Below, in pieces: positions 7,628-17,325 of a stretch of 64,000 bases of DNA. The notes beneath the pieces are model-generated. The model saw only the letters and a program-made list of their open reading frames with translations. It ran no database searches and was not told the DNA's origin. Both the position numbers and the translations under genes were made by a program. Where the stretch lies: positions 62,001-126,000 of the forward strand of contig JBDKER010000004.1 of assembly GCA_039795165.1 (NCBI GenBank). Reading direction: 5' to 3'. Source of the DNA: V1-33 sp039795165 (GTDB lineage: Bacteria > Verrucomicrobiota > Verrucomicrobiia > Verrucomicrobiales > V1-33). Position 1 is the first letter of the stretch, and the number at the start of each line of letters is the position of its first letter.

Positions 7628-10600
7628 ATGAAACGCATTTGGCACCACCCTGAAGAACCAAAGACCGGCAAGCGCTTCTGGCGCAGCCTCTCCCAACTCG
7701 CCAAGACTCCTTCATCAAAGGAATGGCTCGACCGGGAATTCCCCGCCGGAGCTGCGGAAATGAAGGATGAAGCCGACGCGGAAACGAGCCGCCGTTCCTT
7801 CCTGAAACTGATGGGTGCCAGCACGGCGATGGCCGGCATGGCCGCCTGCCGCCGCCCGGAACTCCACATCACCCCCTACGCCAAGGCCCCGGAATGGGTC
7901 ATTCCCGGCAAGGTCCTCTTCTACGCCACCAGCATGCCCCGCACGGGCGGCGGCACGGCCATGGTCGTCCACACCCACGAAGGAAGGCCCACCCACCTCC
8001 AGGGCAACAAGCTCCACCCGGAAAGCAATGGCAGCCTCGACAGCCAGGCCCAGGCATCCATTCTCAATCTCTATGACCCGGACCGGGCCAAAGAAATCCT
8101 CAATTTCGGAAAGCCAGCCAGCCGCGACGACTTCTTCGGTTTCCTCGAAAAGAAAAAGACAGAATGGGCCGCCGCGGAAGGAGCCAACCTCGCCATCCTG
8201 ACGGACGAGACGGTTGCCCCCACCCGCGAACGTCTGCTCGGTGAAATCGTCAAGAAGTTCCCCAAGGCCAAGGTCTACCAGCACGAAGCCTTTGGCTCAG
8301 GCAATCCCCGGGCCGCCCTCGCCGCGGCTCACGGACCCGGAACGGTCGCCCATTACCATTTCGACAAGGCCGACCGCATCTTCTCGCTGGATTGCGATTT
8401 CCTCGGACTCGACCGACTCGGCAATCTGTCGGTTGGACAGTTCATGTCGCGCCGCAAGGCGGATAGCCCGGATGACGGCGCCTCCATGAACCGACTCTAT
8501 GTCGTGGAAGGCCGTTACACCCTCACAGGCGGCATGGCGGACCACCGCCTCCGGGTCCCCGCCAGCCAGACGCTCAAGGTTGCCGTCGACCTCGCCAAAG
8601 CCATCGCGGCAACTGCCAGCCAGTCGGCTCTTGCCACGGCCGCCTCCGCCGTGAAGCTTTCCGGCGAATTCCGCGGTCGGGACGACTACGCCGCATGGAT
8701 CAAGTGCGCCGCCGACGATCTTGTCGCCGCCAAAGGCAAAGCGCTCGTGGTGGCTGGATCGGCTCACGAACCGGCCGTGCACGCCCTCACGGCACTCATC
8801 AATGATGCCCTCGGCGCTCTCGGAACGGTCATCGAACTCAAGCAGGGTTCCGTCCTCGCCATCGCAGGAGGAGCCGCCGAACTGGCAACCGCCGCCACGG
8901 CCAAGCAGATCGATACCCTCATCATCCTCGGAGAAACCGATCCCGTCTTTGAAGGAGCGGCTGCCAAACTCGGCGACGCCCTCAAGAACGTCCCCAACGT
9001 GATCGCCCACACGCTGCGTCACCGCACGGCGACCGCCCGAGCGGCCTCGTGGATCGTTCCCGCGACCCACTACCTCGAACAGTGGGGCGATACCCGCGGA
9101 TTCGACGGCACCTATTCGGTCGCTCAGCCCATGATCGCCCCGCTCTACGCGGCTGCCATCAGCGACACCCATCTGCTTCTCTCGCTCGTCACCAATGAGT
9201 CGCTCACGGCCCCGGCTACCCCCGCCGCCGCTCCCGCACCGGGCGCTCCCGAAGATCCAGGCCCGGAAGCAAAAGCGGTCCGCGATACCTTCAACGCTCT
9301 CGTCAAGGGAGCTGACGACAACGCATGGACGAATGCCCTGCGCGATGGCTTTGCAGCGGCCAGTGCCTACCCGGCGGCCCCTGCCTTCAACGCCGCTGCT
9401 GCCACCCAGCTGGCCGGCACCGCCACCGACACGGCCCTTGCTCAGGGCGAGTACGAAGTGGTGTTCGTTCCCTGCGCCAAAATCCACGATGGCCGCTACA
9501 TCAACAATGGCTGGCTCCAGGAAGCGCCGGACCCGATCTCCAAGGTCACATGGGATAATGCCGCCATCGTCAGTGTCAAAACCGCCAAGGAACTCGGCAT
9601 CAACCTCTTCAATGAGGACGCTGCCGATGTCATCGAAGTCGAGGTCAATGGCCTGAAGCGGTGGTTCCCAGTCATCACCGTCCCGGGACACGCCGACAAC
9701 AGCATCCTCCTCACCGCGGGTTACGGCCAGAACGACCCGGGACAAGTCGGCAACGGAACGGGTTTCGATGTCTACCCCCTCCGTTCCGCCGCCACGCCCT
9801 ACTTCGCCGCAGGAGCCAAGGTCGCCAAACTGAAGGCCGCCGTCACCGGTGATGCCCTCTCCACCATCGCGGGCCGCACAGAAATTCCCGCCGTCTACCC
9901 GCTCGGCACCACCTCGGAACACCACAGCATGTACGGGCGTGCCCTCGTCCGCGAAGGGACCGTCGAAGACTGGAAAAACCATGCCGACTTCGTTCTCGAT
10001 CAGGGAACCGATGGCCACCTCCACGGCAACCGTGAGGAAAAATTCGCCGAAAACGCCTACAGCTTCTACAAACCGGAAGGAGCCAAGGACAGCGATGGCA
10101 ACCGCATCCCGCACCTGAGCGATCCCACCCACCAGTGGGGCATGGTCATCGACCTCAACAAGTGCACGGGCTGTACTTCCTGCCTCGTCGCCTGCCAGTC
10201 GGAAAACAACATTCCCATCGTCGGCAAGGATCAAGTCCGCCGCGGCCGCGAAATGCACTGGATCCGCATGGATCGCTACTTCGCCACCGACCTCGACTCG
10301 GACGCCGCCCTCAATAACCGGCGCGTCGAACGCAACCCCTTCGATTCCCAGGACAACTCATGGAACGAAGACGAAATGGACGACCCGGAAATGCTCGTCC
10401 AACCGGTGGCGTGCCAGCACTGCGAATCCGCTCCCTGCGAAACAGTCTGCCCGGTCAATGCCACAGTCCACAGCGAGGATGGCCTCAATGTGATGGTCTA
10501 CAACCGCTGCATCGGTACCCGCTACTGCGCCAACAACTGCCCGTTCAAGGCCCGCCGCTTCAATTTCTTCGATTACAACAAGCGCAACCCACTCGTGACC

Positions 10601-11149
10601 CGCAAGGTCGGCAGCTTCGAGTTCAACAACCTCTACGCCGGTCCCGCCGGGGAACGGCACGACTCGGAACTGAGCAAGGCCCAGAAGAATCCGAACGTTT
10701 CCGTGCGGATGCGCGGTGTCATCGAGAAGTGCACCTATTGCCTGCAGCGCATCGAAAGCGCCCGCATCGATACCCGCGCCAACGCCCGCAAGGCGAAGTC
10801 GCGCGCCACCGGTGCCACGGACGATAAGCTCGTCATCGAGGAAAAGGACCTCATGATTGCCACGGACCGCGTGCGCACCGCCTGCCAGGAAGCCTGCCCG
10901 GCAGAGGCCATCGCCTTCGGCAATCTCAAGGACGACAAGAGCAGCGTGGTCGCTTGGAAGAACAATTCCCGCAATTACGAACTCCTCGGCTACCTGTCGG
11001 TGCGGGCCCGCACGACCTACCTCGCACGCATCAAGAATCCCAACCCCGCCCTCGTCGCCGCCTCCCCACGGGAACAGCGCAAGGTCGGTCAGGGATCCAA
11101 GACGCGCCACATTCATGTCGATCACGGCACCCCCGGAGCCGCTCACTGA
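7628..11149 (+). CDS. actB: Alternative complex III iron-sulfur/molybdopterin-like subunit ActB
   Basis: A 1173-residue fusion typical of ActB. A large molybdopterin-oxidoreductase-like domain (about 80-800) is followed by an Fe-S domain (about 830-1130) like those of the NrfC/DMSO reductase beta family. The twin-arginine-like SRRSFLK at 54-60, with a following hydrophobic stretch and Cys74, suggests Tat-type export and possible lipidation, as in other ActB proteins. Cysteine runs include CTGCTSCLVAC (C846, C849, C852, C856), CQHCESAPCETVCP, CIGTRYCANNCP, CTYCLQRIE and CQEACPAEA, consistent with three 4Fe-4S and one 3Fe-4S clusters. In ACIII the Mo-like domain carries no cofactor; I assume the same here. 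It feeds electrons from quinol towards ActA and ActE. Confidence 0.92.
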   Translation: MKRIWHHPEEPKTGKRFWRSLSQLAKTPSSKEWLDREFPAGAAEMKDEADAETSRRSFLKLMGASTAMAGMAACRRPELHITPYAKAPEWVIPGKVLFYATSMPRTGGGTAMVVHTHEGRPTHLQGNKLHPESNGSLDSQAQASILNLYDPDRAKEILNFGKPASRDDFFGFLEKKKTEWAAAEGANLAILTDETVAPTRERLLGEIVKKFPKAKVYQHEAFGSGNPRAALAAAHGPGTVAHYHFDKADRIFSLDCDFLGLDRLGNLSVGQFMSRRKADSPDDGASMNRLYVVEGRYTLTGGMADHRLRVPASQTLKVAVDLAKAIAATASQSALATAASAVKLSGEFRGRDDYAAWIKCAADDLVAAKGKALVVAGSAHEPAVHALTALINDALGALGTVIELKQGSVLAIAGGAAELATAATAKQIDTLIILGETDPVFEGAAAKLGDALKNVPNVIAHTLRHRTATARAASWIVPATHYLEQWGDTRGFDGTYSVAQPMIAPLYAAAISDTHLLLSLVTNESLTAPATPAAAPAPGAPEDPGPEAKAVRDTFNALVKGADDNAWTNALRDGFAAASAYPAAPAFNAAAATQLAGTATDTALAQGEYEVVFVPCAKIHDGRYINNGWLQEAPDPISKVTWDNAAIVSVKTAKELGINLFNEDAADVIEVEVNGLKRWFPVITVPGHADNSILLTAGYGQNDPGQVGNGTGFDVYPLRSAATPYFAAGAKVAKLKAAVTGDALSTIAGRTEIPAVYPLGTTSEHHSMYGRALVREGTVEDWKNHADFVLDQGTDGHLHGNREEKFAENAYSFYKPEGAKDSDGNRIPHLSDPTHQWGMVIDLNKCTGCTSCLVACQSENNIPIVGKDQVRRGREMHWIRMDRYFATDLDSDAALNNRRVERNPFDSQDNSWNEDEMDDPEMLVQPVACQHCESAPCETVCPVNATVHSEDGLNVMVYNRCIGTRYCANNCPFKARRFNFFDYNKRNPLVTRKVGSFEFNNLYAGPAGERHDSELSKAQKNPNVSVRMRGVIEKCTYCLQRIESARIDTRANARKAKSRATGATDDKLVIEEKDLMIATDRVRTACQEACPAEAIAFGNLKDDKSSVVAWKNNSRNYELLGYLSVRARTTYLARIKNPNPALVAASPREQRKVGQGSKTRHIHVDHGTPGAAH

Positions 11150-11191
11150 ACCTTCCTTCACCCTCTCCCAACTTCCCAGTTCCGCCAGCCT

Positions 11192-12709
11192 ATGGCCACC
11201 GCAGAAGCCCACGATCACCCGCCCGCCAGCGGTGCCCCTTCCCGCGCGAAGGTGCTCCTCCGCGAGCCGCTGGTTCTCAATAACCGCAACTACAGCTGGA
11301 TCACGAACAAGATCGCCAGCGTCATCGAGGAACCCCAGCCGCTCCTCTGGTGGATCCTCATCGTTCCCTGCTTCCTGCTCACCCTCGTCATGGTGGGCTG
11401 CTTTACCTACCTGATCTCCACAGGGGTCGGCGTCTGGGGGCCGAACCAGCCCGCCGCATGGGGCTGGGACATCACCAACTTCGTGTTCTGGATCGGTATC
11501 GGTCACGCCGGTACCCTCATCTCGGCCATTCTGTATCTGACCCGTCAGAAATGGCGGACTGCCGTGAATCGTTCCGCGGAAGCCATGACCATCTTCGCGG
11601 TCATGTGCGCCGGCCTCTTCCCGGCTCTCCACGTCGGACGGGTCTGGATGGCATGGTTCCTTGCTCCCATCCCCAACAGCAACCAGATCTGGCAGAACTT
11701 CAAATCGCCCCTCCTCTGGGACGTGTTCGCTGTGTCCACCTATTTCACGGTCTCCGTGATCTTCTGGTTCCTCGGGCTGGTCCCTGACCTCGCGACCATG
11801 CGCGACCGCACGACCCATCCGGTCAAACGCACGCTCTATGGAATTTTCGCACTCGGCTGGCGCGGCGGAAACCGCCAGTGGCGCCACTACGAGATTGCCT
11901 ACGGACTGCTCGCCGCGCTCTCAACCCCGCTGGTCCTCTCGGTCCACACCGTCGTTTCCTTCGACTTCGCCACGTCCGTGGTCCCCGGATGGCACACCAC
12001 CATCTTCCCACCCTACTTCGTGGCCGGTGCCATCTTCGGCGGGTTCGCCATGGTGCTCACCCTCATGATCCCGGTCCGCAAGATCTACGGTCTCCAGGAC
12101 CTCTTCACCATGAAGCACATCGACAACATGGCGAAGATCATCGTGCTCACCGGAACCATTGTGGGCTACGCCTACCTCATGGAACTCTACGTGGCATGGT
12201 ACTCGGGCAGCCTCTTCGAGTTCGATGCGTTCAAATGGCGGATTCTCTACGGACCCTACACCTGGGCCTACTACGCCATGTTCTTCTGCAACGTCATCGC
12301 CCCGCAGGCCTTCTGGTTCAAAAAATGCCGCGAAAACCTGTGGATCGTCATGGCTGTCTGCATGTGCGTGAACGCCGGCATGTGGTACGAACGCTTCGTC
12401 ATCATCGTGACCACCCTCGCCCGCGACTTCCTCCCAGGAGCGTGGGACATGTACCACCCCAGCTGGGTCGAAATCTGGTCGTTCATCGGAACCTTCGGAT
12501 TCTTCACGATGCTGTTCCTCCTCTTCCTGCGCTACCTTCCCGTCATCGCCATCGGCGAAGTGAAGGCGGTTCTGCCGGAAGCCGACCCGCACTACGACCC
12601 CACCGCGAAATCCCGCGACATCACTGTGCCGGCTCCCACCTACGAAGGCGACCTCGAACACACAGGCGGCCGCCCGGCTGCCGGTTCCGCCACCGCCACC
12701 GCATCCTGA
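11192..12709 (+). CDS. actC: Alternative complex III membrane subunit ActC (NrfD/PsrC-like)
   Basis: Polytopic inner-membrane subunit of 505 residues with about ten hydrophobic helices. The first is WWILIVPCFLLTLVMVGCFT and the last GFFTMLFLLFLRYLPVIAIG. The N-terminal LLREPLVLNNRNYSWITNKI and the GHAGTLISAILYLTRQKWR segment are typical of ActC, whose quinol-binding site faces the periplasm. It starts 42 bp after actB and ends 21 bp before actD. The leader before its ATG is almost all C and T, with no Shine-Dalgarno. Confidence 0.92.
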   Translation: MATAEAHDHPPASGAPSRAKVLLREPLVLNNRNYSWITNKIASVIEEPQPLLWWILIVPCFLLTLVMVGCFTYLISTGVGVWGPNQPAAWGWDITNFVFWIGIGHAGTLISAILYLTRQKWRTAVNRSAEAMTIFAVMCAGLFPALHVGRVWMAWFLAPIPNSNQIWQNFKSPLLWDVFAVSTYFTVSVIFWFLGLVPDLATMRDRTTHPVKRTLYGIFALGWRGGNRQWRHYEIAYGLLAALSTPLVLSVHTVVSFDFATSVVPGWHTTIFPPYFVAGAIFGGFAMVLTLMIPVRKIYGLQDLFTMKHIDNMAKIIVLTGTIVGYAYLMELYVAWYSGSLFEFDAFKWRILYGPYTWAYYAMFFCNVIAPQAFWFKKCRENLWIVMAVCMCVNAGMWYERFVIIVTTLARDFLPGAWDMYHPSWVEIWSFIGTFGFFTMLFLLFLRYLPVIAIGEVKAVLPEADPHYDPTAKSRDITVPAPTYEGDLEHTGGRPAAGSATATAS

Positions 12710-12730
12710 ACCTTTCACCGGATCACTGCC

Positions 12731-13285
12731 TTGAGCACACCATTGAAACGAGTCCACGGATACCTCGCGGAATTCACCACCGTGCAGGATGTCTACCACG
12801 CCGCCGAGAAAGTGCGCGATGCCGGCTTCACGAGCTGGGACGTCCACTCTCCCTTCCCCATCCATGGCATGGATGAGGCCATGGGTCTGCCCCGCAGCAT
12901 CCTCCCGAAGTTCGTCTTCGTCGGAGGTCTCACAGGCCTGCTCACAGCCTTCGCCCTGCAGTACTACACGCAGGTCATCGACTACCCAACGGTCGTGCAG
13001 GCCAAGCCAGCCAACATCTACACACTGCCGGCCTTTTTTCCGGTGATGTTCGAACTCACCATCCTCTTCTCGGCCTTCACCGCCCTCTTCACCTGCCTCG
13101 CCATGATGAAGCTGCCGCGGCTGCACCACCCGCTCTTCAACGCTCCTTCGTTTTCCCGGTTCTCGGACGACCGCTTCTTCCTCTGCATCGAGGCACGCGA
13201 TCCCCGCTTCTCGCTGGAGAAAACCAAATCCTTCCTCTCGGAACTGGGAGCCCAGAACATCGAACTCGTGGAGGACGAAGTCTAA
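12731..13285 (+). CDS. actD: Alternative complex III subunit ActD (DUF3341), TTG start
   Basis: 184 residues with two membrane helices (FVFVGGLTGLLTAFALQYYT and FPVMFELTILFSAFTALFTC), matching the DUF3341 family of ACIII. The conserved start region KRVHGYLAEF is reached only from TTG codons, at 12731 (MSTPLKRVHG) or 12743; no ATG is available in frame nearby. The C-terminal FLCIEARDPRFS...ELGAQNIELVEDE is the usual small ferredoxin-like tail. It sits tightly between actC and actE (3 bp to actE). Confidence 0.88.
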   Translation: MSTPLKRVHGYLAEFTTVQDVYHAAEKVRDAGFTSWDVHSPFPIHGMDEAMGLPRSILPKFVFVGGLTGLLTAFALQYYTQVIDYPTVVQAKPANIYTLPAFFPVMFELTILFSAFTALFTCLAMMKLPRLHHPLFNAPSFSRFSDDRFFLCIEARDPRFSLEKTKSFLSELGAQNIELVEDEV

Positions 13286-13288
13286 GAT

Positions 13289-13996
13289 ATGCGCTACTTT
13301 TTCCTAGCTCTGCTCCTCGCAGGAGTGATGGTGGTGGGAACCGCAGGTTTCCGGGGTGACAAATTCTCCCGCACTCCCATCGAAATCTTCGATGACATGG
13401 ACCACCAGGCGAAACTCAAACCCCAGTCGCCCAGCGGATTCTTCAGTGACGGAGTCGGTCCCCGCAAGCCCGTGGCCGGCACGGTTCCCATGGGTCTCGA
13501 AATCCCGGAGAAAACTACCGCGGAAGGTGCCTTCGTGGCCTACGGATTCTCCCACGGAAGCGATTACTACAATACCGGCCGGATCGGCGACTTCTACGGC
13601 GAAGGCTACCCGGAACAGATCGTCATCGACGAAGCCTTCCTCCGCCTCGGCAAGGAACGCTACGACGTCAACTGCGCCATCTGCCACGGAACCTCGGGCA
13701 ATGGGGCGGGCGTAACCGGCAAATTCGGAGTCCCCAACATCGCCAACTTCCACACTCCCGGCTTTCTCGACCCGAAGGACCCCGCCTACCGGGCCAATGG
13801 TTCCATCTACGAAACCATCACCAAAGGGAAAGGCCTCATGGGCGGCTACGGAGCCAACATTCCGGTGCACGAACGCTGGGCCATCGTCGCGTGGGTCCGC
13901 ACCTTGCAGATGAGCCGTTCCGCACCTCTTTCCGATCCCGCTGTGAAGGCCGCATGGGATCTCCTCAACCCGGCTCCCGTGGCTGTCACCAAGTAA
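13289..13996 (+). CDS. actE: Alternative complex III monohaem cytochrome c subunit ActE
   Basis: Periplasmic monohaem cytochrome of 235 residues. The N terminus (MRYFFLALLLAGVMVVGTAG) is a signal or anchor. The FDDMDHQAKLKPQ segment is characteristic of ActE. A single CAICH (C129, C132, H133) binds haem c, and MGGYGANIPVHERWAIVAWV supplies the likely Met ligand region and C-terminal helix. As the exit subunit it probably passes electrons to the oxidase or to the soluble cytochrome domains encoded downstream. Only 3 bp separate it from actD. Confidence 0.9.
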   Translation: MRYFFLALLLAGVMVVGTAGFRGDKFSRTPIEIFDDMDHQAKLKPQSPSGFFSDGVGPRKPVAGTVPMGLEIPEKTTAEGAFVAYGFSHGSDYYNTGRIGDFYGEGYPEQIVIDEAFLRLGKERYDVNCAICHGTSGNGAGVTGKFGVPNIANFHTPGFLDPKDPAYRANGSIYETITKGKGLMGGYGANIPVHERWAIVAWVRTLQMSRSAPLSDPAVKAAWDLLNPAPVAVTK

Positions 13997-14015
13997 CATA
14001 CCTTCTTCTTCCGAT

Positions 14016-15377
14016 ATGAGCCACCACGTTGCGGTTTCACATCTCCCTGCCGATGGCGAACGGCTCCAGACGGGCCGGTTCGCTCAGTGGAAGACTATCC
14101 TCCTGGGTGCCGGCGCTGCCGGCCTCGCGGTCTCTCTGATCCTCTTCCTGCTCGGAGGAGAACGGGCGAATTCGTTCGCCTTCAGCTACCTCTTTGCCTT
14201 CGAAGTCTTCTTCACGGTGACCGCAGGTTCGCTGTTCTGGATCCTCCTCCACAGCGCTTCCAATTCCTCATGGGGAGTCGCCATCCGCCGGATCCCGGAA
14301 ACACTCGCGCAGTCATTCGTTCTCCTCTTCCTCCTCGGACTTCCGCTCTTCACTCCCCTCTTCCCGCTGGCCGCCAAGCCGGAATGGACCCGCCACGTCT
14401 GGGAATGGATCGGCCTGCACCAGGACGTGCTCGCCCACCCAACCCCGGAAACGAAAGGGCTTTCCCTGCACGATGCCCTTGGCGCAAATCACGACACGCT
14501 CCTGCTCTACAAGAAGTTTCCCTACCTTCATATCGGCTGGAACTTCCTCCCTGGCTGGGACTACCGCTACCTGATCTTCTTCGGCGTTCTCTTCTTCCTC
14601 GCCCGGAAAATGCTCGGCTATTCGATCAGCCAGGACGCCACCGGCGACGTCAAACCAACGTACAGCGCCCGCCGCTTCGCCAGCGGTGGCATGGTCCTCT
14701 TCGCAGTCTGCTCGACCTTCGCGTCCATCGACTGGGTCAAGAGCATGAACTACAAGTGGTTCTCAACGATGTTCGGGGTCAATGTGTTCGCAGGCTCGGC
14801 ACTGGCCGCCATGGCTGTCACCATCCTCGTGGTGGGCACCCTCGTGAAAACTGGACACCTCCGCCACATCGTTTCGGAGGAACACTTCCACCTCATGGGT
14901 AAACTCATGTTCGCCTTCACGGTCTTCTGGGCCTATATCGCCTTCAGCCAGTTCTTCCTCATCTGGTACGCCAACATTCCGGAAGAAACTCAGTTCTACG
15001 GAATCCGGAACACCAACGGATGGTGGTACGCCAGCCTCGGCCTCGTCTTCCTCCACTTTGCCGTCCCCTTCGTCCTCCTGCTCCGCCGTAACGCCAAACG
15101 CGACATCGGCTTCATCATGGGATGCGCCGCCTTCATCCTCGGGGTCCACATGCTCGAAATGTACTGGATGATCGTTCCCGAACGCGGTCGTGCCCTCTAC
15201 GATGCCAGTTCAGCGACTGATTCCGCCACTTGGCTCCGTGACGTCGCCTTCGACCTGATTGCCCTCGTCACTTTCGCCGGACTCTACGGATTCACGCTCC
15301 TGCGGAACCTCGCGAAGCACAGCATCTATCCCTGCGGCGATCCCCGCCTCGAGGAATCCATCAACGTGGCCAACTGA
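14016..15377 (+). CDS. actF: Alternative complex III membrane subunit ActF
   Basis: 453-residue polytopic membrane protein related to ActC, with about ten helices. Characteristic pieces are YLFAFEVFFTVTAGSLFWIL, the FASIDWVKSMNYKWFSTMFG motif conserved in ActF, and FSQFFLIWYANIPEETQFYG. It lies 19 bp after actE and completes the actABCDEF set with no gap, so a full ACIII can be predicted. The leader (CCTTCTTCTTCCGAT) is pyrimidine-rich without a Shine-Dalgarno. Confidence 0.92.
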   Translation: MSHHVAVSHLPADGERLQTGRFAQWKTILLGAGAAGLAVSLILFLLGGERANSFAFSYLFAFEVFFTVTAGSLFWILLHSASNSSWGVAIRRIPETLAQSFVLLFLLGLPLFTPLFPLAAKPEWTRHVWEWIGLHQDVLAHPTPETKGLSLHDALGANHDTLLLYKKFPYLHIGWNFLPGWDYRYLIFFGVLFFLARKMLGYSISQDATGDVKPTYSARRFASGGMVLFAVCSTFASIDWVKSMNYKWFSTMFGVNVFAGSALAAMAVTILVVGTLVKTGHLRHIVSEEHFHLMGKLMFAFTVFWAYIAFSQFFLIWYANIPEETQFYGIRNTNGWWYASLGLVFLHFAVPFVLLLRRNAKRDIGFIMGCAAFILGVHMLEMYWMIVPERGRALYDASSATDSATWLRDVAFDLIALVTFAGLYGFTLLRNLAKHSIYPCGDPRLEESINVAN

Positions 15378-15403
15378 ACCAAACGGCTCATCTTCTCCTT
15401 CCC

Positions 15404-15805
15404 ATGCAAGATCATTCCGGAGATACCCTCGGCAACCGCTTCCTCACCTTCTGGGGAGCCCTCGCCGCCATTGCCGCGGTCGCCGTGTTGCTCGCTCTCT
15501 ACCGCTGGTGGGCCCTCCCATCGGACAGCGCTTCGTCCGATGGCGGAGCCGGAGCCGCCCGCGCTACCATCGCGGCTACCGTTCATTCCGAACAACGCAA
15601 GGAATATAGCACCGCTGCGGAAGTCGAAGCCGGAAAGAGCGTCCGCCTCCCGGCCGACGCGCTGATCTCTTACGCCGCCGCTGTCCTCAAGACCCAGAAG
15701 CCCGTGCCCGGTCCTCTGAAAACCCCAGAGGCCACCGCCCGCGAGGCTGAGGAGAAGTCGAAAACCGAGCACGATCCCAACCTTTCCAAGTTCGAAGGCA
15801 AGTAA
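15404..15805 (+). CDS. Small single-span membrane protein in the respiratory cluster
   Basis: 133 residues. One N-terminal helix (FLTFWGALAAIAAVAVLLALYRWW) is followed by a periplasmic tail of about 100 residues with charged, low-complexity ends. EVEAGKSVRLPADALISYAAAVL weakly resembles the C-terminal helix of small cytochromes, but there is no CxxCH, so it cannot bind a covalent haem. It lies between actF and the CcoN-like gene, with 26 and 32 bp spacing, and is probably co-transcribed and part of or accessory to one of these complexes. No family recognised. Confidence 0.75.
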   Translation: MQDHSGDTLGNRFLTFWGALAAIAAVAVLLALYRWWALPSDSASSDGGAGAARATIAATVHSEQRKEYSTAAEVEAGKSVRLPADALISYAAAVLKTQKPVPGPLKTPEATAREAEEKSKTEHDPNLSKFEGK

Positions 15806-15837
15806 CCGCAACCCGGAACGTCCCGCTTTTTCCGCCC

Positions 15838-17325
15838 ATGAGTCAGGAAACACCATCCCTGCCCCCCGGAGTCACCCCGGAGGATATCGAGCAGCGCGCC
15901 GCCATCGACCGCTCCACTCGCTTCCCGGTTCTCTTCTTTTTCACCAGCGGAGCCGCATGGCTGCTGGTGGCCACGCTGCTCGGTCTCCTCGCCGCGCTGA
16001 AATTCGTCGCCACCGGAGCCTTCAAGTTCGAGGTGCTCAACCTCGCACGCGTGCAACCCGCTTTCGTCAACGCCCTCGTCTACGGCTGGGCCTTCCAGGC
16101 GGGCATCGGAGTCATGATCTGGATCATGGCCCGACTCTGCCGCACGGAACTCCGCAACCCCGTCACGCTGATCGTTGCCGGGCATTTCTGGAACCTTGGC
16201 GTTACCCTTGGGATCGCTGGCATCCTCGGCGGTCAGGGCAACCTGCACATGAAGATGATGGAGTTCCCGCCGCTCGTCTGGCCCCTTCTCCTCATCGCCT
16301 ACACGCTCATCGTGGTCTGGTTGGTCATCATGTTCGCCGCACGCCGGCGTCAGGAGACCTACGTCTCCCAATGGTACATCCTCGCAGCCTGCTTCACCTG
16401 GCCATGGATCTACCTCGTTGCCAACGTACTCCTCAACGTCTTCAAGAAGGCCGGTGTCGCTGGCCCGGTGGTCGCCTCGTGGTACTCCAGCGGTGTCACC
16501 TTCCTCTGGATGGTTCCCGTCGGACTCGCGAGCGCCTACTTCATCATCCCGAAAATCACCGGAAAGCCGATCCATAGCTACAATCTCAGCAGCTTCGCTT
16601 TCTGGTCGCTCATCGTGCTCGCCCCATGGGCCGGCGCGCAGGAACTCATCGGCGGCCCTGTCCCCGTCTGGATTCCGGCAGTCGCAGGAACGGCTCAGAT
16701 TCTTCTGCTGATCCCCATGCTCGCCGTCTGCGTAAATCACTTCAGAACGGTGAGCGGATCGCATGAACTAGTCGCTGTCAGCCCGAGCCTCCGCTTCACG
16801 TTCATGGGCGCTGTCGGTTACGTCTGTCTCTGCCTCGCGGCTGCCATTCTTGGATCCATGACCCTGAGCCGATTCACCTTCCTAAGCTTCACGCAGGATG
16901 CGGTCTTCCTCACCGGAACCTACATGTTTTTCAGCATGGCCATGTTCGGAGCCATCTACTTCATCGTGCCACGCATCACGGGCTGTGAATGGATCAGCGG
17001 TGCCCGCATCCGTCTCCACTTCTGGCTGTCTGCCTATGCCTGCATCGGGCTTTGCCTGCTGCTTCTCGTGGCTGGCTTCTCGCACGGTGCGGCCATCGAT
17101 ACATGGGATACTTCCTTCGAGTCCGCCGTAACCTTCTCCAGCGGCTACCTCGTGGGAAGAATTCTCCTCTGGCTCTTCCTGCTCGTGGCCAACGTTGTCT
17201 TCCTGCACCACCTCGCCCTCATGGTAATGAACCGGGGACGCAAGGCGGGCGACCCAACCCTGATCGCACCCACGCCGTACGACACCGCCGACATTGTCAT
17301 CACCACCGAAGGAGCCGAGGCATGA
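15838..17325 (+). CDS. CcoN-like membrane protein lacking all haem and copper ligands
   Basis: A 495-residue protein with about 12 helices and the sequence framework of cbb3-oxidase subunit I (WYSSGV, IIPKITGKPIHSYNLSSFAF, PWAGAQEL, FGAIYFIVPRITG). The ligand positions are changed at every recognised site. The helix II His is F76 (QPAFVN for RPLHTN). The CuB His of WYGHN is S218. The His pair of WAGPHH is Q268-E269, and the HVH of helix X is L358-T359-G360. The cross-linked Tyr region is also lost. The frame is intact and flanked by respiratory genes, so it is not an obvious pseudogene. It cannot be a terminal oxidase; a structural, proton-path or docking role beside ACIII is inference. Its stop overlaps the CcoO-like start (ATGA). 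Confidence 0.85.
   Translation: MSQETPSLPPGVTPEDIEQRAAIDRSTRFPVLFFFTSGAAWLLVATLLGLLAALKFVATGAFKFEVLNLARVQPAFVNALVYGWAFQAGIGVMIWIMARLCRTELRNPVTLIVAGHFWNLGVTLGIAGILGGQGNLHMKMMEFPPLVWPLLLIAYTLIVVWLVIMFAARRRQETYVSQWYILAACFTWPWIYLVANVLLNVFKKAGVAGPVVASWYSSGVTFLWMVPVGLASAYFIIPKITGKPIHSYNLSSFAFWSLIVLAPWAGAQELIGGPVPVWIPAVAGTAQILLLIPMLAVCVNHFRTVSGSHELVAVSPSLRFTFMGAVGYVCLCLAAAILGSMTLSRFTFLSFTQDAVFLTGTYMFFSMAMFGAIYFIVPRITGCEWISGARIRLHFWLSAYACIGLCLLLLVAGFSHGAAIDTWDTSFESAVTFSSGYLVGRILLWLFLLVANVVFLHHLALMVMNRGRKAGDPTLIAPTPYDTADIVITTEGAEA

Noticed and set aside
8297..10258. Long minus-strand open frame of 653 codons opposite actB
   Set aside because: It lies wholly antisense to a clear actB coding region, is Gly/Arg/Val-rich without domain motifs, and is expected in GC-rich codon-biased DNA.
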